Source: Aradus depressus (taxonomy: Eukaryota > Arthropoda > Insecta > Hemiptera > Aradidae). From it: 64,000 nt of DNA. Where the stretch lies: the NCBI GenBank assembly GCA_963662175.1, contig OY759217.1:17176562-17240561 (forward strand), read 5' to 3'. The translations under genes were made by a program, and so were the position numbers. Below the pieces are notes generated by a model. That model made no database searches. It saw only the letters and a program-made list of their open reading frames with translations, and had not been told where the DNA came from. Positions within the stretch are counted from its first letter, which is position 1. The number at the start of each line of letters is the position of its first letter. Below are positions 23,101 to 31,800 of this stretch, piece after piece.

Positions 23101-24157
23101 CGGCCACCTGATAAGAAGAGAGCAAGCCAGGAAGTGCGAACTGTGTGAGGAGGAGCTGTCGGTGCGGCACATCCTGGAGGAGTGTCCACTCTATCAGGAA
23201 GAGCTGGCCAGGAGAGGCATCACCAGAGCACTGCCAGCAGCCCTGGGCAACCACCGAGAGGCACTCCAGAGAACAATAGACTTTTTTAGTGACACGAAAC
23301 TAATGGACGAGCTATAATAATACGTAAAAAAAAAAAAAAAAAAAAAAATTGTATATATATGTATATGGATGTATGTCTGTATATGTGTATATATATGTAT
23401 TGATGTGTATATATATGTATTGATGTGTGTGTATGTGCATATGTATGGATATGCATCTGTCTCCATCCCTAAGTATTTAGATGCTTATGACCTTGATGTT
23501 GAGCATCTATAACCCTAATCCTAATCCTAATCCTAACACTGTGTCTGTCAACACGAAAACACTAATTTTCTTCAGGAGTAGAATAGAAAAATACTGAACG
23601 AGTATTTGTAAAGAGATGGGTCTTCAACACTCAATAATAATGCAACAGGGAGGTAGATAAAATACCTTACTTTACTCACAGATTTAAGGAGGAACGAATA
23701 CCTACCTTGAAAAGCCTTTATTTTGAAAAGAAGTTCAGAATTCTGTTTGATAACTTGTATTTTTTCATTAACCACGTCAACATGGTCTATTTCGTAGTAG
23801 ATAATATTATCCATTTGACTGAACACTCTAAAATAAGTGGTATCGAAACCTGCGCCCAAAGATAAAACCTAAAATTAAAGATTACATTCTTAAAATAAGG
23901 CTAAATATAGTTCCTGCATTTAGTATGCATAAATAAAGATATTATTTCACCTGACAGGAAGCATCATTATTAATGGAATTCAAAAATAATGATATTCCAG
24001 CACTAACCACTTCTGCTCTAACGAAATAGCCAATATTAATCAAAGGAGATCGTCTTTTGTACTTTGGACTAAATAAGTGAATAAAGTCATCATTGAAATA
24101 ACCCGTATGAACCATAGAATTTTTCGAGGCAATGCTGTAATCATTTGTTTCCTGAAC
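11129..24157 (-). CDS. LCMT2: LCMT2/TYW4: tRNA wybutosine-synthesizing protein 4
   Basis: SAM-dependent enzyme of the last wybutosine steps at G37 of tRNA-Phe (alpha-carboxy methylation and methoxycarbonylation). Exons in coding order: 24157-23951, 23868-23706, 21570-21405, 20539-20353, 18914-18695, 17718-17552, 16041-15733, 12748-12568, 12029-11842, 11296-11129 (TGA 11131-11129). All phases join, giving 651 aa plus an unresolved first exon; the human protein is 686 aa. Methyltransferase half: VQETNDYSIASKNS, RRSPLINIGYFVRA, SAM loop SLGAGFDTTYFR, EPFDEWEEWHL. Kelch half: YGHAGVNIW, VGGFG, WRHSALCVGG, PRYSHTSHIL, and C-terminal LGGGGTCFSFGTSF. The 17552 donor (CTT|GTAACT) is the least certain border; one 14 bp downstream was considered but breaks phase with the strong 16041 acceptor. 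The intron before 12748 holds a minisatellite, and decayed exon copies lie upstream. Confidence 0.93.
11604..11655 (+). repeat. SINE head fragment
   Basis: GGGCGTCGATAGCTCA plus TTTGAAACCCGGCCGAG: shortened A-box and B-box portions of the tRNA-like SINE head, without the body. In the last LCMT2 intron. Confidence 0.55.
12741..15080. repeat. 130-bp minisatellite, 18 exact-length units
   Basis: Units start at 12741 and every 130 bp to 14951 (18 x 130 = 2340 bp), with only a few substitutions between units (for example at 12903, 13730, 14333, 14685). The array fills the 3' part of the LCMT2 intron 12749-15732 and runs into the exon 12748-12568. Read on the - strand, each unit is a diverged copy of that junction: acceptor GTATGACAG, then GTGCTAGGTGACTGTTG, and further exon blocks (CCGACAAGAGGTGG, CCCTCCTGCCA, TTCTCTCAAA). 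One deletion of about 12 bp relative to the exon is shared by all units. Reading frames on the + strand through the units are by-products. Confidence 0.95.
15081..15732. other. LCMT2 intron, donor-proximal part
   Basis: No gene. A CT-rich simple stretch lies near 15350. 15390-15500 resembles the dispersed repeat seen at 19285-19735 and 31795-32400 (GGCTGAAACT... followed by a TTTTGTGTCGATACATTTATG block). Confidence 0.4.
16042..17551. other. LCMT2 intron, no element recognised
   Basis: AT-rich, with no open frame showing family features and no tRNA-like or TIR signals noticed. Confidence 0.4.
17877..18360. mobile_element. Pogo/Tigger-like MITE, 484 bp
   Basis: Ends CAGTAAAACCCCTCTCC and its inverse ending GGGGTTTTACTG, about 27 bp of near-perfect inverted repeat with GGACA words inside, flanked by TA (17875-17876, 18361-18362). 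The CAGTAAAACC end and TA target are typical of the Tc1/mariner pogo-Tigger group. No transposase, so non-autonomous. In the LCMT2 intron 17719-18694. Confidence 0.85.
18441..18575 (+). repeat. SINE copy with a different tail
   Basis: tRNA-like head (GCCGGTAGGCCGTGCTAGCC, then GGGTTCGAAACCCGGCCGAGG with its B-box) followed by a tail (GTACATGGTATGAACTATTT) that is not the usual SINE body; the same tail occurs on the - strand at 5835-5890. In an LCMT2 intron. Confidence 0.7.
19285..19735. repeat. Dispersed non-coding repeat of unknown class
   Basis: Ordered blocks (AAAACCAGTCGAC..., TTGATTTACATAG-GGCTTCTAAATCC, TTATTAGGGTTTTTG, GCCAATTTGGCTGAAA, ATTTCATGTCCATAAATTCA, CACAGA...CATTTTT) recur in the same order at 31795-32400 and partly at 27480-28110, 53205-53505 and 55660-55745. 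No coding capacity or clear termini. Confidence 0.6.
19990..20232 (+). repeat. SINE copy, degenerate
   Basis: GGTAGCGTTCTTGCC, GGGTTCGTAACCAGGCCGAGG, the CTGGGAGGTAAA block and the GCGCTCTGGTAGTA end are in the family order, with internal shortening. In an LCMT2 intron. Confidence 0.7.
21222..21380 (+). repeat. SINE copy, internally deleted
   Basis: Head GCTCAGAGGTAGCGTGCTAG and ending ATGATCTCGTAGTTAAAG...CATGAGTCACAA are present, but the B-box and most of the body are missing. It ends 25 bp before the LCMT2 exon border at 21405. Confidence 0.65.
21809..23349 (+). mobile_element. Jockey/I-type LINE, 5'-truncated, long intact frame
   Basis: Open from 21809 (no ATG; the start belongs to a longer pol frame) to TAA at 23315-23317, then a poly-A run 23328-23348 and TA-rich simple repeat. 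The frame begins in the thumb region after the reverse transcriptase (VLGLIVDKKLNW, YQSVVRSKLDYA) and continues into a complete RNase H domain with the expected acidic residues (LYTDGSKSG, FTAELCAL, VCSDSMAAL, GNEQADLAA). It ends in a Cys/His motif (CELCEE...HILEEC). Upstream 21600-21808 is a frameshifted continuation. It fills most of the LCMT2 intron 21571-23705 in antisense orientation. The clean frame suggests a fairly young copy. Confidence 0.9.
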
Positions 24158-24399
24158 CTGCAAGACAACAATATTCAGAGACAGTATAAACATGGGTATA
24201 AAGAATACTCTTTTTTTTTTTTTTAACTCTTCCAAAGATTACCTGATAAGACATTATAACGAAAAACATAAAACATTGGCTAGAAACATTTGGACATGCA
24301 CAAAAACAACTTTGAATTTAACCAAACGTTACCTCCAAGGACATAGGAATATACTTGCTGGCTCAGTTCTCAAGTAAGCAGTGAAATGAGGTATACCGC

Positions 24400-24600
24400 C
24401 AAATTCAAACAGTAATAATGAAGGTGCAAATATTATCTACTTGGAAAAGCCTTAATTTTGGTTATGTTCAATATTCCGTTTGATGATTTGCACTTTTGGC
24501 AAACCACGTCAATGTGTTTTCTATCCTAGTATTTAATATTATCATTTGACTAAACACTTAAGCAACGGACTGTGACGTACTGCTAGGACACTCTTGCTGC
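24400..24600 (-). pseudogene. Decayed copy of LCMT2 exon 23868-23706 (copy A)
   Basis: On the + strand, blocks TTGGAAAAGCCTTAATTTT, AATATTCCGTTTGATGATTTG, AACCACGTCAATGTG and TAATATTATCATTTGACT match the real exon at 23706-23868 with scattered substitutions and frame loss. Flanking intron sequence (AACAGTA...GAAGGTGC) is also shared with copy B, so exon plus flank was duplicated. Confidence 0.8.
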
Positions 24601-24785
24601 CAATTTTGAACAGTATTAGAGAAGGTACGAATACCTACATTGATAAGCCTTTATATTGGCTACGTTCAGTATTCTGTTTGAATTTTTGTATTCTATCATT
24701 AACCACGCTAACATGATCTGTTTTATAGGACATAATATTATCCATTCGGATAAAAACTCCAAAAACGTCTCAACCCAGTTATTAC
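24601..24785 (-). pseudogene. Decayed copy of LCMT2 exon 23868-23706 (copy B)
   Basis: The - strand still reads VFIRMDNIMSYKTDHVSVV, against VFSQMDNIIYYEIDHVDVV in the true exon, and the following residues also align (NDRIQKFKQNTE against NEKIQVIKQNSE). The SAM-loop end has lost frame. The intron side ACGAATACCTAC is shared with the donor side of the real exon (23695-23706). It lies between LCMT2 exon 24157-23951 and the MYND gene. Confidence 0.85.
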
Positions 24786-24836
24786 TATCATGCCAAGAAA
24801 ATCAAATACAAAAATGATTGTGGAAATATACTTTGC

Positions 24837-26237
24837 ATGTTAAGGAGGTTAAGAAGAATGAATCGATATTGTTTAAATCTTAAACAGTGGCAACACTGTA
24901 CAGTGGGCCATTTTGTTGTTTGGTATTTTATGATGTTGAATCTCTTTTACAATCATATTTGCCATGATTGCAAGGAGTTTAGTGTTGACTTGAAAACTTG
25001 TTCAGCATGCAAGTTAGTTTTTTACTGTTCTGTTAACCATCAAAAAAGTAATTGGAAAAATCATAAAGAATTTTGCAAAGTTGTTCAGAAATTATTGAAA
25101 GATGGACATTTCTTTAATGCACCGGTTCTTAGCAAAGAGGAATGGGTGAAAATTCGGATCTCTATTATGTCCTTCATTGAAGTTCAGATGCCTAGACCCA
25201 TGAGATTTGATGAAAAGCAGATGATACTCTTTCCTAACGTGTGTAACATTTGTTATAAGTTTCCCTCTTCCAGGGATTATTCTTGCGAAGCATGTCACAT
25301 TGTAAATTATTGTTCAAAGGAACATAAGGAAAAGGATCATGAAAAACATGCAAAAGATTGCGAAGCTCTTGATATAGGTTTTAATGTTGAAAGGTGTTAT
25401 TATCAAGGTTCTTTTGAGCCCGCTGATTTTTTCCCCGAATTGTACAAGATAAAGTATCACCAAAAAGCCGAATGGAAAGACATAGAGACTTTCATTGAGG
25501 AAAATATTTCTGAAGATGTGCAATTTCAATTAACAGATGAAGAAACTAACAACATTTCTTTTTTGAGTAATAAACTACGTACAGTTGTTTTAAGTGATTT
25601 CTTCTCCGCACCTCTGACTATACTCCATTCCATTTTTTCATCAAATAAGAAAAATTTGCATAAAATGGAATCATTAAAAATTCACGTTCTAGGAGTGAAT
25701 GATTATGAAATGTACAACGTAATATACAGTTTTGAGTTAATTTTTCATCTAGTACCTTCAATTAAAAGACTAACAATATGGCTGGTAGGGCCAGAAGGTC
25801 AAAAATATGACTGTCTTGAGCCTGTGAGGCTATGTTCAGAATGCAGAGATTCCAGACAGTTGAATTTTCGACTCATGAAAACCACCTACCACAGTTTGGT
25901 GAATAAAAGTGATTTCGATAAGCCCCATATGATTGTTGCTTTGAATTGTGGATTTCATGAGTATGAAAAATCCTCCAATGATACTTGGCTGGAAACTGTT
26001 AAGATATTATTGGACATCCCTAATATAATATTAATGTTCACTTCTTATAACAATCATGAAGCTTTACAAGACTTCTCTTTAGCTGTTCGAGACAGGGATC
26101 TGAAAAATTATTTGGTACATAAGATGTGCGGAAACAATCAATTTAAGTGTCTAAGACCGATGCGAGACTGGGAAGGGATGAAGTCTGCTGTATTTTATAA
26201 CAATTACTATTTGTCTATTATTGAAACGTTTGGTTAA
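24837..26237 (+). CDS. Two-MYND zinc-finger protein with MSS51-like C-terminal domain
   Basis: A 466-aa protein on a single exon in an intron-rich region. First MYND finger at about residues 41-80 (CHDC, CSAC, FYCSVNHQ...W...H..FC). A second MYND-like finger follows at about 137-178 (CNIC, CEAC, NYCSKEH...H...DC). The C-terminal half carries blocks typical of the MSS51 C-terminal family seen in many insect MYND proteins: DFFSAPLTI, LKIHVLGV, IKRLTIWLVGPEG, PHMIVALNCGFHEY, VKILLDIPNIILMFTSYN. Yeast Mss51 activates COX1 translation in mitochondria, but the insect relatives are not characterised, so no function is claimed. ATG 24837 is used; ATG 24858 is an alternative, and a hydrophobic stretch (HFVVWYFMMLNLFY) precedes the first finger. 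Head-to-head with LCMT2. Confidence 0.85.
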   Translation: MLRRLRRMNRYCLNLKQWQHCTVGHFVVWYFMMLNLFYNHICHDCKEFSVDLKTCSACKLVFYCSVNHQKSNWKNHKEFCKVVQKLLKDGHFFNAPVLSKEEWVKIRISIMSFIEVQMPRPMRFDEKQMILFPNVCNICYKFPSSRDYSCEACHIVNYCSKEHKEKDHEKHAKDCEALDIGFNVERCYYQGSFEPADFFPELYKIKYHQKAEWKDIETFIEENISEDVQFQLTDEETNNISFLSNKLRTVVLSDFFSAPLTILHSIFSSNKKNLHKMESLKIHVLGVNDYEMYNVIYSFELIFHLVPSIKRLTIWLVGPEGQKYDCLEPVRLCSECRDSRQLNFRLMKTTYHSLVNKSDFDKPHMIVALNCGFHEYEKSSNDTWLETVKILLDIPNIILMFTSYNNHEALQDFSLAVRDRDLKNYLVHKMCGNNQFKCLRPMRDWEGMKSAVFYNNYYLSIIETFG

Positions 26238-26819
26238 AATAATATATCTGTGTACAAACATTATTAAGTTTTTGTCCAATTATGAAATTGCTAAGTGTTG
26301 ATTTTCCTCTGATTTTATAATGAATTTTTTCTTGTACATAATAGTAAGAAAGTAAAACCATTTTTATGAACTTATATGAGTTATAGGGGGAGGGAATTTT
26401 TTTAATGTTTCTAAATAAATATTTTTTATATCTTTAAAAGTAGTGTTTATATTATTCTTTCAAAAACATTTTCTCCTGCCCTCTTATAACGTGAATTACA
26501 ATTATTACAAAAGGGATGCTAATATCTACATAGTTGTGCAGCTATGAAAAAACGGATTATTGTTAATGCCTCAAAGAATACAATATGGGTTAATAATGAT
26601 AAGTGAAATTTCAGAGAAATCCCATGAACATTTATTTAGGTAGCAGTTTTCGTTTCGTACCATCCCACACTCTCTCTTCCGTTTCAAATTAAATGCCGCG
26701 TATGCATGTTTGAACAGGGATTATAAGAATGCAACAAGAGAAATTTCAGGGAAATGGAAACTTAAAGAGCTCCTGATTTTGAAAATTTTCTTCAAAGTAA
26801 GTAAGAAGCCGTAAAACAT
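26238..26819. other. 3' flank of the MYND gene
   Basis: AATAAA near 26414 is a plausible polyadenylation signal for the MYND gene. No other feature is seen. Confidence 0.4.
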
Positions 26820-26945
26820 AATATGTTGAAAAAAATAAAATCATTATTGTAAATTATATTTTTAACGTAGTATATATTATACTACGTTAAAAATACAATT
26901 TATAATAATGATTTTAATTTATTATTTAAAGTAGTTTTCAACAAT
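26820..26945. repeat. Long hairpin (MITE-like inverted repeat)
   Basis: Centre at 26875-26877 (TAT) with arms CGTAGTATA / TATACTACG, extending outward through AAAATCATTATTGTAAAT and its near-exact complement (two mismatches in 38 bp), then GTTGAAAA / TTTTCAAC at the outer ends. No coding content. Confidence 0.8.
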
Positions 26946-27597
26946 TGATTTATTGGAAGTCTTTTTTAATTATTGATAAACAAAAATTTATAGTGAAACC
27001 TTTGTTTAGGGGACAGATGTATGTATTTAACACCTCTATGTTGAGGACACTGAATCGTCCTAAAATCTGTTTAGGAAACCTCTAAATAGGGGACAGGCCA
27101 AATTAGAAATTCCATTTTTCTAGGTAGCCTTAACATAGTTTTTTCTTTTTTCTAGGTAGTCTTAACGATGATCTCCATGTGTTTTAACGACCTCTAATTT
27201 TGCTTACAATTGATTCAATGAATTGGAGTGTTTTCGTGAACCTGTTAACTTCCACCCCACATTCAGTCTTGAGTCTCCAGACTATTTAGATAAAGACCGA
27301 TATATCAGGCAACGATTCAAAAAATTTTTTAACCAAGTATGTGAAGTTTTTTTCTTTCTCTATTTTTTTTCAAATACATACGTCCTAATCTTCGATAAAT
27401 CGGTCAGTTATTCGAGGTTGAGTTTTCAATGGAATTTCGTGCTTTCCGACCTCTTTCAAAAATGAAAAAAAAAAGTCTGTGAACATGATAACTCCCGATA
27501 GAATGAATGTATCGACACGAAATGTTAAGTATATGTTTATATTCTGAGCCCTATCAAAAAAAAAAACTACGAAAAATAAATTTTGTTGGCCTCGGTC

Positions 27598-27785
27598 TAC
27601 TATATTTTATTTATTTCATCATTCTGACGTTTCGGCTTCTATGAGCCATTTTCTTACATCATCTGGTGTCTGTTTCTTCTTCTATAATTTCTTTATCTGC
27701 TGTTCCTTCCTTAGATGGGTTATTGGGCCTCCCATAATTATTGTTCATTTTCCAGTAGTGGTTTACTATATTTTATTTATTTCAT
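27598..27785. mobile_element. 144-bp insertion flanked by 22-bp direct repeats
   Basis: The 22-bp string starting TACTATATTTTATTTATTTC is present identically at 27598-27619 and 27764-27785, like a long target-site duplication. The 144 bp between them carry, on the - strand, the hairpin GGCT-CATAGA-AGCC followed at once by GAAACGTC (27647-27627), a signature common at the ends of Penelope-like elements. No reading frame. Confidence 0.65.
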
Positions 27786-28110
27786 ATTGTTTTTCAGCCA
27801 AGGGGGAGGGGGGATAAGGCTTTAACACAAAAACCCTAATAACAGCCGTTGTAATGAATGTATCGGCACAAAATTTCATATGTAAATTCAAACCCCCATG
27901 AAGACGGCACCTATCAATTTTTTAGATAATCTGCTGAAAGGAAGAGGGGACCAGAGGGGGAGGACCAACTCAAAAGTCTTCAACATAATGAATGTAGTCA
28001 TATATTTTATATTTGAATTCAATATCCAATAATAATATTCCGAGAAATCAGCACAATTTAATTAATGTATCAACACAAAATTCAGAAGTTTTATATAAGT
28101 TAACTATTAA
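27786..28110. repeat. Dispersed non-coding repeat fragments
   Basis: Contains the recurring block ATGAATGTATCG-CAC-AAAATTT with AACCCTAATAACAGCCGTTG, as in 19285-19735 and 40850-40990; a further copy of the block lies at 27480-27530. Confidence 0.5.
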
Positions 28111-28611
28111 TTTTTATCCCAAACGGTCATTTGGTTTTGGCGGGAGAGCAAAAACTTAATTGGTTCTGGTGTAGTAATTAGCCGGTGATCCACACACGAC
28201 TATTTTTTCTTCTTGATAAATTGTTTTCCTAAATAAGTTGAAAGTATCCGTCTTGCTCTAAACCTCATAAGTTCAACTCAGTATTTCTTTCCAGATAAAA
28301 CTAGTATAATTTTGAGAATCAGGGTGAGTTACAAAATATTTGTTGAATTATATTTGCAATTTCTTTTATAATTAATTCGAATAGCACATTTGCTCATAGT
28401 ACAGATGTAAATAATATTATAATCATTATAAATAAAGCAACAGATACTATAATTTATTATATGATTAGAAATAATAAAAATAATTAGTAAATTAAAAATG
28501 AATAGTAATAATAATAAATTTTTTTTTTTTTTTTTCTTTTGGCTTTATGAACGGTGCATATTAGCCATGTCAATGTGTTATGTATAATTATTTAAGACAT
28601 CCATGGCCCCG

Positions 28612-28735
28612 GGAGGGAGTTCTATCTACGAAATAAAACTCACTCCCGGACGGGATTCGAACCCGCAAACCATGGTGAGACCATGCGACCAAAGCCCTAC
28701 GCTCTAGCCCGCACGGCCACCATGGCTTAATAATA
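28612..28735 (-). repeat. Second tRNA-derived SINE family
   Basis: The - strand begins AAGCCATGGTGGCCGTGCGG, has an A-box-like GGGCTAGAGCGTAGGGC and a perfect B-box GCGGGTTCGAATCCCG, then a short tail GAGTGAGTTTTATTTCG. The sequence differs from the main SINE family. It sits just beyond the 3' end of the M16 gene. Confidence 0.75.
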
Positions 28736-28870
28736 ATAAATAAAAATAATGTATCTGCAAAACGGTTATATTTTTTACATGTATAAAAATAACTTCTAAG
28801 AATTAGAATACGAATGGGCATTTTTCAAATAAAGCTATGAAAATCACCAAGAACAATATACATTTCATAT

Positions 28871-31800
28871 TTATACTTCATTGAGATAGCTGTCGTCTAA
28901 ACTGGAATACGTCTTCACGTTGAGGCCCAATCTGTGGACATACACCATACATGAGTTATGTAAAGCAGGATAAATAAATATTAATACATTATAATTAGAA
29001 AGCTACTTTTTATAAATATCATCAGATCTTCAATCATCCTACAGTTCGAGAGTGAGTTTGTCCATCAGGCAGTCAGGTGTATAGTATCTAAAAACATTGA
29101 ACGCGAGGTAGGGTTTTTTTCGTTATAATGCTCGAGTAACTGATGTTTTTGGTCTTACAGTCAGTACAATGCCACCCGCCCATCGGAAATTGTTCTATCT
29201 CAAAGGCAAAATGTCCCTTTACAGACTATAAATAGCTTAAGTTATTATGACGCATGCCCGGGCTTTGACTACAAGGTTATATTGTCTACTACCAGAGCGC
29301 TCTTTCGTCACTGGTGGACATGAGCCCGACTCTTCTATGAGAGTCCTTTAGCCTACCCTAAATTTATATTCACATAGGGTGAATCTTTAGTCTTTAACGA
29401 GTACCTGACATCGTACAGGCCCAAGGTCCCATCCGAGGGACGGTGTGCTGGAGTTTACTTTACCTCCCAGATAAAAGAAACAAGAGGCCTACTCCCTTTA
29501 GTTATCGTTCATCTGAGAACCAGTTCTATTTCGACGTATGTTAATATTTACTCGTTAATTGTTTGTAGTCCTTATATCATAATCAATATTTCGTATCACT
29601 ATTTCATATTTTTTATTTTGTTATAATTATAAATTTATATTTTCATTATTATTTAATTCGTTTTTTAATTATAGAAAACACTTCTAATTTTATTAATATT
29701 CTCATGCTTTCAGTAATCATTTTGTTAAATACAGAAACATTATTTCAAGCATATCACATGTGTAAATTCGTTTATATTGTTAGAATTTAATAATTTCATG
29801 TCTAATTCTAGTTTTACCAGTTATTGAAAGCAAGCTTCCTCGTCTACCTGATGTACGGTTCGCACTAACTAAACCGGTAGTTTTTATAAACATTTATTGT
29901 GGGATAGACAATATAAAAAAAAGTAGCTAGTTTCTTTTATTCAAGAACATTTCTATCAGGGGAATTGAATCTAGTAACTTGATATAAAATACTGTATACT
30001 CACTAATAAAGAATATTGAAGCTGCAAAAAGTTCAATATTAATATATTCATATACTAACCCTCTGAGTCCTTCGGCTACTTCACCCACTTTGGAGGGGTG
30101 GCAAACAACAACAGTTTTCGTAACGTTAGGATCCAAGAATGAAGCCACATATTTTGAGCCAATCTCTTTCATATTTTCTATTTTTACATCTGAAATCTGC
30201 TTTACTAATTTCCTGTAAACAAAATGGTCTAAGGAAAAGATACAATTGAAATTATATAATTAATTTACTTTTTGCGTCTTGTAAGATTCTTAATTCATGT
30301 AAAATATGCGATTATTACAGCATCTACTCTTCCATTTATATTTTGCCTTCTCAAAAGAAAGAAAAACAATTACAAACGTTTCGTGAAGCTCTCCCATCAT
30401 CAGTATCTATTATAATACATTTGTTCTTTAGGTTAACTATTCCTTCTGTCAATCAGACATTACAACTTTTGGAATATATCACATATCTGTCCGATAAGGG
30501 CGGATTAACATTATATCCACCCGTGCCATGAGTGGGGGCCGAATCCAATAGGAAGCCTCATTTTAACGAGTAAATATTATTATTTTTGATTTATTAAATT
30601 CTACAGGTAGAGGAAAATAAGACAAGTTAAGTGAAAAGCCATAATTACAGCTCATGTGACCAGTCTACATTCCGTCTGAAAAACACAACACAGCGTAGTT
30701 CGTTGTTTAATATAATAAAGAGAAAACTCCGCACAACCCCTGGATACAGCAACACTTAACCAACAAGCACGGTACCTTTCTCCTTGTCTTATACAAAAAG
30801 CATCAAAACCTGTGTTGGTCTGAACTTTTTATTATAATGTGCGTTGAATTATAGTTACAGCGGCTCAAGTAGCTACAACTGATTGCCAAAGTGTCGAAAA
30901 AATCACTAGAAATAAGGATTTACGTTCTTCAACTAGCTAGGATAGGCCTAATCCATTTTTTTTCAGCCCTTATACGGACAGATAAAGCTTTTCCCCAGTT
31001 CTAACTTAAAGGTCTTGAGTAAAAAAATAATATCTCTGGGTTATAACTTCGAAAAAAAGTTTCAACCTATACCACTATGCGGTTACTATCCGGTTCTACA
31101 GGTTGCCACTGCATCTACTCACTATACGATTGCTTTACAGTAACACTAATTTTGACTATAATATTACATTTTAATAAAATTAGTCACTCCCTTGAAGGCT
31201 CTTTCTTACCTTATGCTTATAATAATAACTTTTTGTTATTTCATTATTTTTAGAATTTTTCTTACGATATCTAATTAGTAACTTTATTTCAAAATTTATT
31301 CTGAGTAAAATATTTTTTTGGGGAGTATGAAAATATCAAGAATTTCATTTTTAAAATTCCTCTAAGGAAAACAACAAAAAAAAAAAAACAATTTTGCCAA
31401 CTAGAAAATTCTAAATTCTTTGACGTTCTAATGTTGTTTTGAAAAGTCAAAAACATTACAAGTAGGATAGTTGGAAGTTGTCTCAATGTCTCCACCGCAA
31501 CCATGGAATCACCCTTAAAAATATCAATACAAAAAAAAGTAACCTGTTATAATTATGGCTGACTCCTTTGAAGTAACAAAGAAGACTTTGTGCTACCACA
31601 TCTCCTATACACTTTTCTCTATGAACCACCTCAAAAATTAGTGAACTTTTGGCTGATTCAAACAGAGTTTCTTCCCAAACCGCACTATTTTTCAGTCTTC
31701 CTTCCTGAAAGAGGAATATATTAGATCAAATTAATACTACAACAGGAATCAACAATAAAAAAAAAAATGCATCAGGGAAAGAAGTATAAAAAAATTCGTC

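Noticed and set aside
23510..23540. Telomere-like CCTAAT repeats
   Set aside because: Only about three to four copies of a 6-bp CCTAAT unit; the insect telomere repeat is the 5-bp TTAGG/CCTAA, so this is simple repeat at a LINE tail.
28612..28735. Possible true tRNA gene on the - strand
   Set aside because: The B-box is perfect, but a short SINE-like tail follows and the acceptor ends do not pair by eye.
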